A DNA stretch of 64,000 nt from Tubiluchus corallicola (taxonomy: Eukaryota; Priapulida; Priapulimorpha; Priapulimorphida; Tubiluchidae), in the NCBI GenBank assembly GCA_030141605.1, contig JAQGDQ010000451.1, positions 86,001 to 150,000 of the forward strand, in the 5' to 3' direction. The stretch's first letter is position 1; every line of letters begins with the position of its first letter. The notes below the pieces were generated by a model. That model saw nothing but the letters and a program-made list of their open reading frames with translations. It ran no database searches and was not told the DNA's origin. A program made the position numbers and the translations under genes. Shown here piece after piece: positions 12,901 through 25,419 of the stretch.

Positions 12901-15900
12901 TTATCAGACATACAAATTTTATCACTTAATTTTTCGCCTATAGCTTCCCAATTGTGTCCCCGTAGTTCTGCGCATGTCTTCACTCTCATTTTAAATATAG
13001 ATCGTATGAGACCCTAGTTATACTGCCATCATTAGCAACTTTCTGGGTATAGGCCGTCTCTGTCAATAACATGTTCTTAACGTTTCAAAAGTCAAGTATA
13101 TCCTGATAATAACATGCCCGAGCTTACGAGTTTCTATGGAAATGTAGCAAAAATCATAATTTAGTTCCCAAAAATATAAACTTCACAAAAAAATACGGGT
13201 CTCATAGAAAGTCATGGTTACCAATAAACATTACTACTAGCTACATTCGCAGCCGACAATGCAAGCAGAAAACTACCAGATGATACCATATAGAATACAA
13301 GTGCTGACATTGTCTGTGTTGCAGGACCTACATCGGTGTTTGTGAAAACCACGACTGCTGTCAGTGCCGAGCAGAACGTGCAGAGACCCACTTCTGCTGA
13401 GAAGGACAAAAATAAGCAGCGGGACAGCAAGCAACAGAGAATTCAACGTGAACAGCAAGAGAGAGAGAAGCAACGCAAGGAGCTTCTCGGAGATGCTGAT
13501 TACAGGAACGACTCGCAGGCAAAAGTTGGTTCCAGTTGCATTATTTTGTCTGTGAATGTTCTTTTGTTGGTTTTGTTAAGCAATTTTTTTACTACGTGTG
13601 TCTTCTTGCTAAGAAATATGATGCAAAACTCCTCTTGACAACTCAAATTTGTACAAAAGTTTGTGCTTTAGTACAAGATAGGAATGAGACGAAGCTTAAA
13701 TTTCCGAAACTGAATCTGAAGCTCACGCTTTTTCATTTTGTCAAAATCGAACCGAATCCGAATTTTGTAATCTAATATCAGTTACGTTTTCCATTTTTTG
13801 GATCAGCTGCGAGTTAGTTACAATGGATGTTATAAGTTTTGTTGAGATGTAAGGGTTTTGCTAAGCACAGTAAAGTTTCTTAATTCAGATTTAGTTTTTG
13901 GCTTAGTTCATCATCAGCTTGCTTTGATCTTTATCTATTGTCATCTAGAAAATATTACTACATCTATACAAAATGTGCATGATATTGTGTACAAAGAATT
14001 CAGGTGTATTTTATGACTGCACTTTCTTATTTTACACTAAATTAAATTTTAAAAAGTGAAAAGGAAGTTGAACACAATGCCTGCTGAAAAATCGTCTTTG
14101 TTTAGTAGCACGATAACCGAAACGTTAAAGTTAATTGTTGAGTTATGCCACTGTTAAAAATAGTGTCAGCTTGGCATTGATTTGACGACTTTTACAAAGA
14201 TTTGCGATCATGTTAATGGTGTCAATATGGCGAAGCTCACATTGCAAAATTTAACTTTTTTTAGAGGGGAAGTAAATGTTACAGCATTAATTGGCAGTGA
14301 ATTTGCTCCCTACATGGAACAAATATGACTTATGAAGACTTCCTCGCATTTTTTATGGAACCTAAATCGGATCCAAAGGAGTTAAAGTTAAACCGCGTTG
14401 GATTTGAATCGGAGCTTTTTGGAAACCAAAGTTCTGGAGTAGCGAAGCTTTGTCCCTTCCCGGAGTAACGAAGTTGTGTCCCATCCTGGAGTAGCGAAGC
14501 TTTGTCCCTTCCCCTTTGCAAGGCTTTGAGCTTTAAACTCTGTACCAGAATTGAAGTGCAGAAAATTATCTTTATGGACTGATTTTGTGCTAAGTGATCG
14601 TGACAAACTTTCTTCAATAACTTTCTTCAATTTAATTACTAATTTTAAAAATTTCTGCTTTAGGAGGACAGACTAGGACAAACACCATCGGCTAACAACT
14701 CCAATAACATAGGTAAGCGTGATTGTTAGTCAAAATTACGTATATTTATATTACTGATACTGTACGGGTTTGATTTTAATATGTGCAAAACTGCTATAAA
14801 GGCCTGTTTTAAAACTATTGAACTGATATTGAAAATCATTACTACATTGCTTATGGTATTTTGTAATTCGGTATGTCAATAATTTACTGTAGTATGAATA
14901 TTATTTGATTGACATTTTCATTTTTCAACATAGTTTTTTCCAACCAGTGAATTTTCTACTCAGCTTAGACCTTTTCAATTATTTTTCATAAAATTTCTTA
15001 AGTTTCCTTGCCTTAGAAAAACTTTTCCTGGCAGTGCGAATGATTATGACGGAATAGTGAAGCAAGTTCTGTACATTTGTTTATACTGTTTCCAATCCTT
15101 TTGAATGTAAATGATTATGACGGAATAGTGAAATATGTTCTGTACATTTGTTTATACTGTTTCCAAACTTTTTGAATGCGAATGATTATGACGGAATAGT
15201 GAAGTAAGTTCTGTACATTTGTTTATACTGTTTCCAAACTTTTTGAATGCGAATGATTATGACGGAATAGTGAAGTAAGTTCTGTACATTTGTTTATACT
15301 GTTTCCAAACCTTTTGAATGCGAATGATTATGACGGAATAGTGAAATATGTTCTGTACGTTTGTTTATACTGTTTCCAAACTTTTTGAATGCGAATGATT
15401 ATGACGGAATAGTGAAGTAAGTTCTGTACATTTGTTTATACTGTTTCCAAACTTTTTGAATGCGAATGATTATGACGGAATAGTGAAGTAAGTTCTGTAC
15501 ATTTGTTTATACTGTTTCCAAACTTTTTGAATGCGAATGATTATGACGGAATAGTGAAGTAAGTTCTGTACATTTGTTTATACTGTTTCCAAACCTTTTG
15601 AATGCGAATGATTATGACGGAATAGTGAAATATGTTCTGTACATTTGTTTATACTGTTTCAGTCCTTTTGAATGCAAATGATTATGACAGAATAGTGAAG
15701 CAAGTTCTGTACATTTGTTTATACTGTTTCCAAACATTTTGAATGCGAATGATTATGACGGAATAGTGAAGTAAGTTCTGTACATTTGTTTATACTGTTT
15801 CCAAACATTTTGAATGCGAATGATTATGACGGAATAGTGAAGTAAGTTCTGTACGTTTGTTTATACTGTTTCCAATCCTTTTGAATGCGAATGATTATGA

Positions 15901-18900
15901 CGGAATAGTGAAGTAAGTTCTGTACATTTGTTTATACTGTTTCCAAACATTTTGAATGCGAATGATTATGACGGAATAGTGAAGTAAGTTCTGTACGTTT
16001 GTTTATACTGTTTCCAATCCTTTTGAATGCGAATGATTATGACGGAATAGTGAAGTAAGTTCTGTACATTTGTTTATACTGTTTCCAAACATTTTGAATG
16101 CGAATGATTATGACGGAATAGTGAAGTAAGTTCTGTACGTTTGTTTATACTGTTTCCAAACCTTTTGAATGCGAATGATTATGACGGAATAGTGAAGTAA
16201 GTTCTGTACGTTTGTTTATACTGTTTCCAAACATTTTGAATGCGAATGATTATGACGGAATAGTGAAGTAAGTTCTGTACGTTTGTTTATACTGTTTCTA
16301 AACCTTTTGAATGCAAATGATTATGAGTGAATAGTGAAATATGTTCTGTACATTTGTTTATACTGTTACCAAACCTTTTGAATGCGAATGATTATGACGG
16401 AATAGTGAAGTAAGTTCTGTACATTTGTTTATACTGTTTCCAAACCTTTTGAATGCGAATGATTATGACGGAATAGTGAAGTAAGTTCTGTACATTTGTT
16501 TATACTGTTTCCAAACATTTTGAATGCGAATGATTATGACGGAATAGTGAAGTAAGTTCTGTACATTTGTTTATACTGTTTCTAATCCTTTTGAATGCGA
16601 ATCCGGTGTTAGTTATATTTTCTCAAACTCTGATTATAAAATATCTATTCTTATACAATGTAGCCTGACATCTTTTACAGCTATCCTGACGATACGACTA
16701 TTGCCATATTTTCAGTTAATGACCACGATCGATTGCCCAAAGAACCAAGCAATATTGCACGGGGAGAAGTGAAGAAATCTTCTAAGAAAGTTGCACAGTC
16801 CGAACGCGCCGCTCCGTCACCGTTTCTTCTTCTTAGTCAAGATGAATATAAAGAGCACCAATCAGCGATCACACATTGTCGGTTTAGTCCAACCGGATCT
16901 CTTGTTGCTAGCTGTGATTATGACGGAATAGTGAAGTAAGTTCTGTACATTTGTGTATACTGTTCCTGCAACTGCGCTGGTGATTTTTGAGGTATAAGTT
17001 TGTACTAAATCGTAAATCTAGAAAAGAATTTTGCGCCAAGTTCTGCTCAACTGTAACAATGTTTTTGCAACGGCAAGTTAGGTTCATATTGTTACTGTGC
17101 CTATTGTACAATTCTTTTTTTGTAAATTTGTTGAACAAAGGTTCTAGTTAGAGTGTAAACGCGCTCATTTATATTGTTGCAATATTCTAAACATTTCTAA
17201 ATAATTTTCACAGTTTTGGGGTGGAGGTGGGCTTAAAATGTGTGACCCGTAATTAGGAATGTAACAAGTACAACTTCATTAATTTGTAATATATCTTGGT
17301 AAATTGTATGTACAGTAGGCGCTGCCTAATAGACTCACTTTGGGATGGAAGTGTTTTGACCCATTTAACCGTCTGATTCAATTAGCCGACGTGTGTAACC
17401 TATTACTACTAGGGAATTGTGAGCCATAATTCATCATTTTAGTATTGCATTGCAAAGGCTTTAAATGAATTTCAGAAACGAATTAATGTCAAAATTCATA
17501 TGAGCAATTATTTAGGAGTACTAAATTGCATAAGTGAATTAATAAAAAACAATGGAAATACAAAAGTCGCAAACCGCTGTGCAAGTGATTAACTGTTTAC
17601 TTTCCAGAAACAATGGGGTTAACTGCAGCGGATAAGCGGGTGACAGATTCAAAGCAAAACTGCTTGTTAACTATTTTAGGGCATATGATAAACGTACTAA
17701 ACTTGCTCACAAACAAAGCTGTACCTAACTTGACTGTTTCTACGTACATTATAGTGCACAAAATCGAAATAAAATGACATAAAGCAGCAGAAGCTCTTTG
17801 GGCACCCAGAAATGTCTTATTTTAAGTGTGTGAAGTAAAAATATCGAGTCCACTATACGGAGTTATATGAGCCAATTACCGACAGTTTTTATGTACATTT
17901 GAATAGGAACGGCGGCCCGTACTGAACGTTTTTGAGTCAATTAATCAACTGAGTCTATTAAACCCGAGTGTAATAAACGTTACCTACTGTATATGTAATC
18001 AGGGCACATTAAATTATCGCATTATGGGGATGGGTTTGGTAGGAGGGATGAAGCTAAGAATTTGGCCATTAATGAAGAATGTACAAAGTATATTCTTCAT
18101 CATCTGAAGGTTTTGCAATAGTAGAACTTAAACTGCACAAGTTTACTCACCATTAAAGGTTAGTTGAAGGAAATAGATCACACGTGACAGCCACAAGTCA
18201 GTGATCACACGTGACAGCCACAAGTCAGCGATTAACAAGTGATTAACAACATCTTCACGGTTTTCTGACCACCAAATTTGCATTTTGGTTGTATATATGG
18301 AGTGGTGGTACTCATTTTGATGACATTTTCATCATTTCTAATTCAGCATAACTGTTATGCGCTCTATCCAAGTTTGCTGTCTCAACACTCGTCAAAAGGG
18401 TTTTTCATGTCTGATGTGATCTGATCTTACTGAAACTATAGACTTAATCATTTTCATATTCTAACCGATTTAGTCATATGTTTAAGAACTATAAATTTGT
18501 CATATAATTTACCAAAACACTTGTCCAATTTAACTTGTTAATCTTTCTGAGCACCTTCCAGCAAGCAGACACATTTTTGACGATGTTAAACTAGAAAGGT
18601 ACCTGTTTGATAATATTTCTTTTTTTATTTTAGAATCTGGTCAATCAGCCCTTCACCGAATACAGTTGTTGTGGTGATGACAAAATCCCCTATCCTGTGT
18701 TTGGAGTGGGCCGGAAAAACAGACAAATACGTATGTTATTGTTTGTTTACATTTTTATGTATGTTTTGTTACTATACATGCTATGAATGATGCACCATTG
18801 AACAATGAACAATGAACATTGAACAATGAACAATGAACAATGAACTTGCCTAAACACTTCATTATGTTCTCAAATCAAGATCAAAAGCAACATCATTATA

Positions 18901-21900
18901 AAGATGCCAGTGGGACATTGTTTAAACGTTAAATGTGCTGACGTAAGCGATGTTGTTTTACAAAAAAAGAGTTTTTTTTGTTGCGCTTCTTGCAGTAGTG
19001 AGCTCAGAAAATATGGCGTTAAGGATTTTGTTTTAAGTTTTTTGTGATAAATGCATCAGCTCTTTCATATACGATTCACCTTAGATCTATCTGAGTTTCA
19101 TGATAGTCAAAAAAGCTAAGCCTTAGTTTTACCATACTGCCTAGTTGATTTTAAGTTGTGCTAAACAATTGTGTTTCTTTAAAAACACTAAAAAGTTTTT
19201 TTGTAGTTTTAGTGATCTATTTTAGTTTTGCTCGTTGTTATTTTTTTATACAGTCGGATGCTGTACAACGTCAAAATTAGCACACAACGACAGGCCGTAT
19301 AAATCGACATCCGTGTTTGTGGTGGATTCGTTATCAGGGTTAATCCTATAAGGTGTAGCAGAAATTTTGTGCTTAAGCTTCTCTATAGTTTACAATTTAC
19401 ATATTGTTGATCTATGTTTGATTAGTTGTTGCTTGGCAGTCGGATGGGCTCCGTACGAATGTTTGACACGGTAGAAAAGAAGAATATTTATGAAGTAGCA
19501 ACAGAACCGGGATATCCTAGGTAAGTGTGAAATTAATGTGATTTAAATTTTCTATTTTTATGTAGAGCTATTCGAAATGCGAACTTTGTGTATGGAGAAA
19601 TTATTGACAAAATAAGAAATGTGAACGATATATCTTTTTAAGACGGATTTTTTAGACTGTATGTAAAAATTTGCTTATCATTTCCTGGTTGATTTGTGTT
19701 GCAGAGTGCTATCTTTGTCGGCCAACCCCACGGGTGCAAGTTTCGTGTGCTCCTGCGCAACTCGAGTAAACCCAGAGCAGCCTCTAGACCAGTGCAAGGG
19801 AAAGTTGATGGTGTGGAACCTGAAATCAATGAAAACCGAGGTAATCCAGAATGTTCTTTTCACTTTTCGTACTGTATTCGGTGCTTACAAATGTTTACAT
19901 TCCAGCTTTTTGGGCGTTTTTTGCCCAGATCTCTTATCTGTGGAACGCTTTACCAGAAAATTGTTTTCTTTTTAAGTACAACCTCACAAGCTTCAAGAAT
20001 AATACTAACAATTACATGTACTTCGTATAACTATAACTTATCACTACAAATTACTTATAAGAGATAGTGTTAGAGAGAATGTCCATTACTGTTTACATGA
20101 GCAGCAAAAATCGTTGATTGTTAAGATTCAGATGCAGCAAAAAAGAAATTGAAATCATTTTTATTCACAAATAAAAACAGCCGTGCATACATTTCAATTA
20201 ACTGCTGTGCAATAAACAAATGGTTATTACATGTTAAGAGGCTGAACACACAAGTCGTAAAGTTAGTGTTTTCCCACGCGAGCCATTCATTTGAATTTTT
20301 ATCTGCCAGACTTCTTAATTACTTCATTGCACGCTTTATTAATAAATCAGCTACGTCAGCCTAGATACTGCCCTGAACTTTATTAATACAATGTAGGGAT
20401 TAGAGGAATAAAATAATCTATATTATCCTTTTTGTGCTGTTAAACTTAACAATCCGTATATTCATATTTTGCTAGTGGCCTGAAATGGAGCCTGAACACA
20501 TGAGCTGTGTGTCATGTAAGTTAGTGTTTTGCCGTGCAAGGCATTTAAGTTTCTGCTCCTATTTGCCAAGATTTCTTAATTACTTATATTGCAACCTTTA
20601 TCTGTTAGTCATCTAAGTCAGCCTAGGTATGTCCCTGATAAGTGGTTTTAATAGGGCATAGGGATTAGGAAAATATTATAATCTGTATTATCCTTTTTGT
20701 GTTATTAAACTGAACAATCCACTTAACCATCACATTACTTTCACGGTTTGCTTTTCTTTGCTGAACCATTCTACGTACCTGTTAGCTAGCAGAGCTGCTG
20801 ACTAGAATGGGCTAGGAATGTGAAATACGCATCACATGTGTTCCCTGTTGGCTTGGCACGGTGCCAATATAGCAATCAATAGTCTCAGTTAATGTAGAAG
20901 TACCAAGCAGAAGGTGGCATTTAAATTTTAAATTCCTAAACAATAGATATTGTATTAACAATAATGTCTGCATTTTCGTTGTTGGAACTGGGTAGAATTA
21001 TTAGGCTCTGGTAATTAACAATGCGGGTAATTACTCAGGTACCCAATGGAAACACTAATGTCCTTTACTTTAGGGTGATATGTATTTATTTGTATTTTTA
21101 CCTTAACCCTGAATAACCATTGGTAGGGTGTTATTTGGGGTAATTAGTATAAAGATGCTTCTTAACAGTAACTGATGATATGTAATATCTGCACTTTTGA
21201 CTTTTCTTCCCAGCGTCAGCTGCCTTTAGACTCTGATGTCACGTGTATAAACTGCACAGCATTTAATCACAATGGAAACTTATTAGTTGCTGGAAGCGCT
21301 AATGGAATGGTTAAGCTTTATGGTGAGCGTGATTCCAATTCTCATTCATTCGTCGTCAAATTGAGCAAGAGATTTTGAACTTTTTCGAACAACAGGGTGA
21401 CTAGGGTAGTTGTTTGCAGTTTGACTGTGCCATTGGATCAAATTCCTATTCTTGTATCCATGTAACGGATATACAGAATAAGTTTTTGTTGTAATTTCTA
21501 TTATTTAAAACTAGTTCATTTATAAAAAGTTCTAAGCAACATTTAGCCCTTTGTTCTACAGGCTATATTTCTTGTTTCCAACGAACTAAGCCTAATGGAA
21601 TTTATTTTATCACAAGTTTTTTTACTCATTTCGCACATGAAAATGTTGTACAAAAGATGATCATATGGAAACAAAACCAAGCCGTAAATTATTGTAGTTG
21701 TGCTTGTACGTACACCATGAGTTTTAGTAATAATATGCAAAGAATAATAGGGAATAAGGGACTTGGTGTGATTTGCTACCATTTCAGACATGCAGAGGAA
21801 TGAGTCAATAGCTTGTTGGAAAGCTCACACTGGACAAGTGCACAGCATCGAGTTCAGTCAAGATGAGAATTCCTGCTATACAATGGGAGGTGACGGCAAG

Positions 21901-24900
21901 GTGAATTGTACTGTGTTTCTTAAAGGAAAACCGGACGATTGTTTAAACTCAATCTCATTTTAATTTACTGTCCAAAATATACATTTTCTTGCCTATAAAA
22001 GTTAACAATTGTTGCTTAAATTTGAATAATTAGCTTAGAAAGTTAATTAACGGCAACCGAACACAGCTATTGCTTACGTCAGAAACTAACCACTGTTTGT
22101 GCAATGGCAGGCATCTTCCCTTGCTCATCAAGCATAGGCGTGAGTGTTACAGTACTGCTTAAATGCGTGATGTCACAAAAATGTGTTTTACATCATATGA
22201 TGTCAGAAACTAACCCTGCAGTTCGTGATCATGGTTATCACGGCACCACCTTCTATTTGTCGGCCACACGCATGTGACAAAAAGGCGCCGTTGCCAATCT
22301 TAGTAGATTCACTGAGCCGCGCGTAGCTTTGAAAGTTTAACAAAATTTGAGTATCCGAGGTAATTATTATTTAATCTAAGCTTTTAATATAACGCTATTG
22401 TAGTTTTCAATATTTTAGAGCATTCTTTGGTCTGAATCACAGTTTACACAATCGTCCGGTTTTCCTTTAATAAAACGTAATGCAACATGCTTTTTGAAGT
22501 ACATTTAGTTTTAACGTAGTTCTGCAACATCCATTTTCAACATTTTTCCCACAATTAATCATATATCATCTATACTTTTCTTTGGAAACTGCTGTTATAC
22601 TGGGATAATTCCGTTATTAGAACTTACGTGTTAAGATTTCTTTTTCAACTTTAGAATTCTTGCACACTAAACTCTGTTACGTCAAGTCTTTGTTTACATT
22701 TCAGTTCATTCAGTGGAGTTTGTTAAAGAAGTCTGGTCGGTGCTTAGCTGACATTCCGATACATGATGGCGCCACCGGACCGTTCACAAGTGTCAATGTT
22801 GGCGGACAGGAACACGTGGTGACACCTCGGGGAAGACTGTTTGCATACGATTCAGAAGGAAAGCATGTCTTAACTTGCGGTCCAACTGGCGGACAGATTT
22901 ACAGGGTGCGGCCTTTTGTTTATTTGTTTACTAAACAGGTGCTATTTCCTGCGTGTGACTAACTTTTTATTATAGTTCAATTTCGAGAATATGATTTGAC
23001 ATTTCTCAAAACTCGCGGTACAGAGCCAGCAATGCTTATAATTATAGTCATTGCAAAAATCATGAATGTGAAAACCTGCCTTACATGCTGTTTCCCAAGT
23101 CTCAAAGTCTAATTTTGTGTAATTTTTTTAACTCCTTCAGGACAACACCATTCAAAATAGGTCTTATAAGACCTATGACTTTTCTGCTACTGTGTGAGCA
23201 TAGACATAAATAAATTATTACAATTTGGCTCTATTAAGGACAATATCGCTGTCCAATCAAGCTATTTATTTAGACATATATAAGTGATTTATTTAGATAA
23301 AATTATGAAAGACACGCCTTTTTAGGCACTCTAACTTAGCCTATTGAGTAGCTTAGTCTGGTGCACACTTGCGTGATCGTACACACTATTTTATTGGCCG
23401 CCTTCTTGCTACAGTCCCAAGTTGTACAGTGTTCTGCTGCTATTCCAGGAAAAACCAACTGACCAACCAAGGAGAAATTAAGATCGTTTCATTTTTTAAT
23501 ACGAATTTCTCCTTAAAAATAGAGCAGACTTGAGGCCAAAGTGTATCCGGTGTGTTGTGTCTGGATAGTTGAAATTTTCTATAATAGCCAATTTCACACA
23601 AGTTATACTGTACATTGTTACAGTACAAACACTGCAGTTAGTGAAAGATTTTTTCAATTTATTCGTCAAAAATCGATTTTTAATTTGTCTAAGGTAAGCA
23701 GATGCAATTAATATCTAATTCTGCATGAAAATCCATTGTATGAGGAGTAGAAACATACAAAAATTATCAAATATAACGTAATCGCTGCTTAGTGAGAGCA
23801 GCTTTTCATCAACCCATGCAAAATGCAGCAAATGCTTATGGTCCTGAAGGAGTTAAATCATGTTACGTTTCTACCATACAATGATTATAAACTTAAACAA
23901 AACACGGAAAAAAATGAATGATGTAGTTCCTAAACTTTTGACAAGTTTTTATTTGTTTCTGGTTTCTTGTCTTATTTAAAAAGTAGAGAAAAGTGACCAA
24001 CTATTTTTGATTTAGTGTTTTCAAATTATCAACTGATTTTGTCGTCTTTGAGCAAAGACGCTTAATGATTGGTGTGTTTCCACGCTGCGCTGGTAGTCCT
24101 ATGAAAAAATGGCTACCTGTGATGGCAGTGAAACCACGGCCATCTTAATGCATGGGTACGTTTGGCAGTTACCCGCGGCCGCATGTTGTGACTCGCTGTC
24201 AATATATTAATACTAAACTAAATATTAAACAATAAATACTTGTTATTGTGTTACAAGTGAACATTGGCCTTCACTCTGATTTAGTATCACGGTCACCTCT
24301 GCAACCTCTGCACGGTCACCACCTGCTTGTATGTATGCAGATGTCACGGGCTATGCTAAGCAATTCTCAGCAAAGAAATTTCGCAAACGTTTGTGTTTAA
24401 CACGTCATTAAAGATAAATAATTCATAGTAATTCCGTACTGTGCCATCTCAGCCTCTATGGTTTAAGTTTTGAGTATCATGTATATGTTGAAATTTTTGT
24501 GGTTTTCAAGGCTCATCTTATATTGTTAAAACGTTTGTGTTGATTAATCCTTCCTGTACAGCATGTTTTCCTGTGAGTCATCGTGTATGTAGAGGGCTGT
24601 CATGCCATCTCTGCCCGGGGGTCTGTTGTTGTTGGTATCCTTCTGTCTCGGAAGACAATGGAGTGTGTGCCAAAAGAGTCAGTTATTGATCACATTGATG
24701 GAGCTGCAGCGTCGACTGTGGCTGAGCAGTCCGATGCTTAAACCACTGGAGTGGCCTCTCCAGGGTGCACGCCTGGGCAAGGTGTATGGAGATCCTGAGT
24801 TCCCCAGATAACAGGAACCCCCTGTCTTCCTCCCTGGTGTAGTCCAAAGGAAAGCGGAGCGATACGTTTGGCACCAGGTCGGCTGCAGGAGCTGCCGGAG

Positions 24901-25379
24901 TCAGTGAGCATGCTGCACTGGTCCGCCTTCGGGGCTCCACCCATGATTTGGAAGGTTTACTCCTCTACACATGGCTGTTGGGTCACTTGACCTCCTCTGC
25001 CCTCTACCCGTTGGCTGCCTGTGCAGCTCCTCCGCCTATAGTGTTGAGATTCAGTGTGGGCATCCCGGGGGTCTATGACGCTATTAAGACGGTCCTGAGT
25101 GAAACAGCTTGTATGATTGCCAATATTATTATGAATATTGATGAAAGAGCAGACGCAGTGTAACTAAGTAAAAACTGACGATTTTCATGTTTTCCTTTAC
25201 CGACTGTCTCTACTTCTCTTCAGATATTCTCGGACGGCGGCGCTAGTAGACTTCTTGAGCTTGGTGGACACACCTCGGCCGTTTCTACAGTAGACTGGAC
25301 GGCTGCCGTGGACTGTGGAACTTGTATTACAGGCTCAATAGACGGACGGATACGCATCTCTGTACTTCTCTCACATTGA
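6941..25379 (+). CDS. WDR91: WD repeat-containing protein 91
   Basis: Rab7 effector that, with WDR81, lowers PI3P synthesis during early-to-late endosome conversion (family knowledge). Exons: 6941-7060, 7696-7806, 8564-8717, 9935-10140, 10639-10742, 11011-11161, 11686-11839, 13325-13524, 14664-14712, 16716-16935, 18634-18730, 19426-19520, 19705-19840, 21214-21322, 21788-21900, 22705-22905, 25224-25379. Joined frame is open, 791 aa (human about 747). The N terminus is LisH-like ([13 protein letters not shown]); [17 protein letters not shown] (about 140-156) is a WDR91 signature; a coiled coil lies near 178-197; a charged low-complexity linker fills about 200-450; WD40 repeats run from about 455 to the end ([35 protein letters not shown]). 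An in-frame stop just upstream fixes the start. Exon 8 could instead end at 13518 with a GC donor; the GT donor used here (GTTGGT) is weak. Introns 6 and 9 contain tandem copies of the gene's own donors. Confidence 0.92.
9000..9016. repeat. (CAA)n microsatellite
   Basis: Short run of CAA triplets in WDR91 intron 3. The rest of this 1.2-kb intron shows no recognisable gene or repeat. Confidence 0.7.
11117..11402 (+). repeat. 93-bp tandem triplication of WDR91 exon 6 end plus donor
   Basis: The last about 45 bp of exon 6 (from GCAGCGTACCTTCGATGCAA) together with the donor GTGAGTAGGTG and about 40 bp of intron are repeated at a 93-bp period: real copy from 11117, extra copies from about 11209 and 11302. 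A fourth copy breaks off at GAGCAGC near 11396. Both intronic copies keep the donor GTGAGTAGGTG but carry small indels in the exon-derived part, which would shift the frame if used. Confidence 0.93.
11524..11671. repeat. 50-bp tandem triplication in WDR91 intron 6
   Basis: Three copies of a 50-bp unit with core TACATTCATTAATGATGAGA. The last ends about 15 bp before the acceptor of exon 7, so the array makes up most of the region where branch point and pyrimidine tract must lie. Confidence 0.9.
11910..12435 (+). mobile_element. TTAA-flanked MITE, family B copy 1
   Basis: Starts TTAAAGGAGAAGAAAAGG and ends TTTTCTTGTACTTTAA, i.e. TTAA at both ends with matching inverted ends (AG.ACAAGAAAA). The interior (CATCAAAATGGCTGCACCCA, AATTTCAAGATGAATTT) aligns with copies near 32742, 46291 and 61388. 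TTAA target duplication suggests mobilisation by a piggyBac-type transposase. No transposase is encoded. Lies in WDR91 intron 7. Confidence 0.75.
14437..14514. repeat. 26-bp short tandem repeat (3 copies)
   Basis: GAGTAGCGAAGCTTTGTCCC is repeated at 14437, 14463 (diverged) and 14489 in WDR91 intron 8. The remainder of the intron (13525-14663) has no feature I can name. Confidence 0.85.
15035..16604 (+). repeat. 71-bp minisatellite built from a WDR91 exon-intron junction
   Basis: About 22 tandem copies of a 71-bp unit fill most of intron 9. About 51 bp of each unit matches 16916-16966, the end of exon 10 (TGATTATGACGGAATAGTGA, then A) followed by its donor and the first 30 bp of intron 10 (GTAAGTTCTGTACATTTGT). 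The other 20 bp (AAACTTTTTGAATGCGAA) is not in the exon 10 region. Most units keep the donor AA|GTAAGTTC; a few read GCAAGTTC or ATATGTTC. Units differ at few positions. The array lies 112 bp upstream of exon 10. Confidence 0.96.
17311..17991. mobile_element. TA-flanked MITE (pogo/mariner-like), family P1 copy 1
   Basis: Begins TACAGTAGGCGCTGCCTAAT and its right end read in reverse is TACAGTAGGTAACGTTTATT, so imperfect inverted ends starting CAGTAGG flanked by TA. CAGT ends with a TA target are typical of pogo/Tc1-mariner MITEs. No coding capacity. In WDR91 intron 10; a related piece lies at 43720-44071. Confidence 0.7.
18176..18229. repeat. 27-bp tandem duplication
   Basis: GATCACACGTGACAGCCACA(AGTCAGT/C) occurs twice in a row in WDR91 intron 10. 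Confidence 0.9.
18796..18846. repeat. 8-bp microsatellite (AACAATGA)n
   Basis: Six or so imperfect copies of an 8-bp unit in WDR91 intron 11, just after the exon 11 donor. Confidence 0.9.
19850..20060 (+). mobile_element. LINE 3' end relic (CR1/L2-like)
   Basis: One frame reads [20 protein letters not shown] then K, the common C-terminal motif (LWN.LP.......L..FK) of CR1/L2-type non-LTR retrotransposon ORF2 proteins. It begins within 20 bp of the exon 13 donor in WDR91 intron 13, sense to the gene. No catalytic core is present. Confidence 0.55.
20223..20734. repeat. Diverged direct duplication of about 250 bp
   Basis: 20223-20460 and 20480-20734 align over blocks such as TTCTTAATTACTT, GTCAGCCTAG, TAGGGATTAG and TATTATCCTTTTTGTG. 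They follow a LINE 3' end, so may be a duplicated LINE 3' UTR. Located in WDR91 intron 13. Confidence 0.65.
21920..22470. mobile_element. TTAA-flanked MITE, family A copy 1
   Basis: 551 bp with near-perfect inverted ends, TTAAAGGAAAACCGGACGAT(TGT) and its reverse complement, TTAA at both extremities. It inserted 20 bp downstream of the exon 15 donor of WDR91. A second copy lies at 25420-25966. No open frame of note; non-autonomous, piggyBac-type target. Confidence 0.88.
23128..23856. mobile_element. TTAA-flanked MITE, family C
   Basis: 729 bp bounded by TTAACTCCTTCAGGAC and the reverse complement GTCCTGAAGGAGTTAA. TTAA target plus 12-bp perfect inverted ends indicate a piggyBac-type non-autonomous element. 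Single copy seen here, in WDR91 intron 16. Confidence 0.75.
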
Positions 25380-25419
25380 TATGCTGTACCTAAGTATATT
25401 TTATGTATGTCTGGGGCAG

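Noticed and set aside
15035-16604. Regular repeats that superficially resemble a CRISPR array
   Set aside because: Units are direct head-to-tail 71-bp copies with no unique spacers, in an animal intron.
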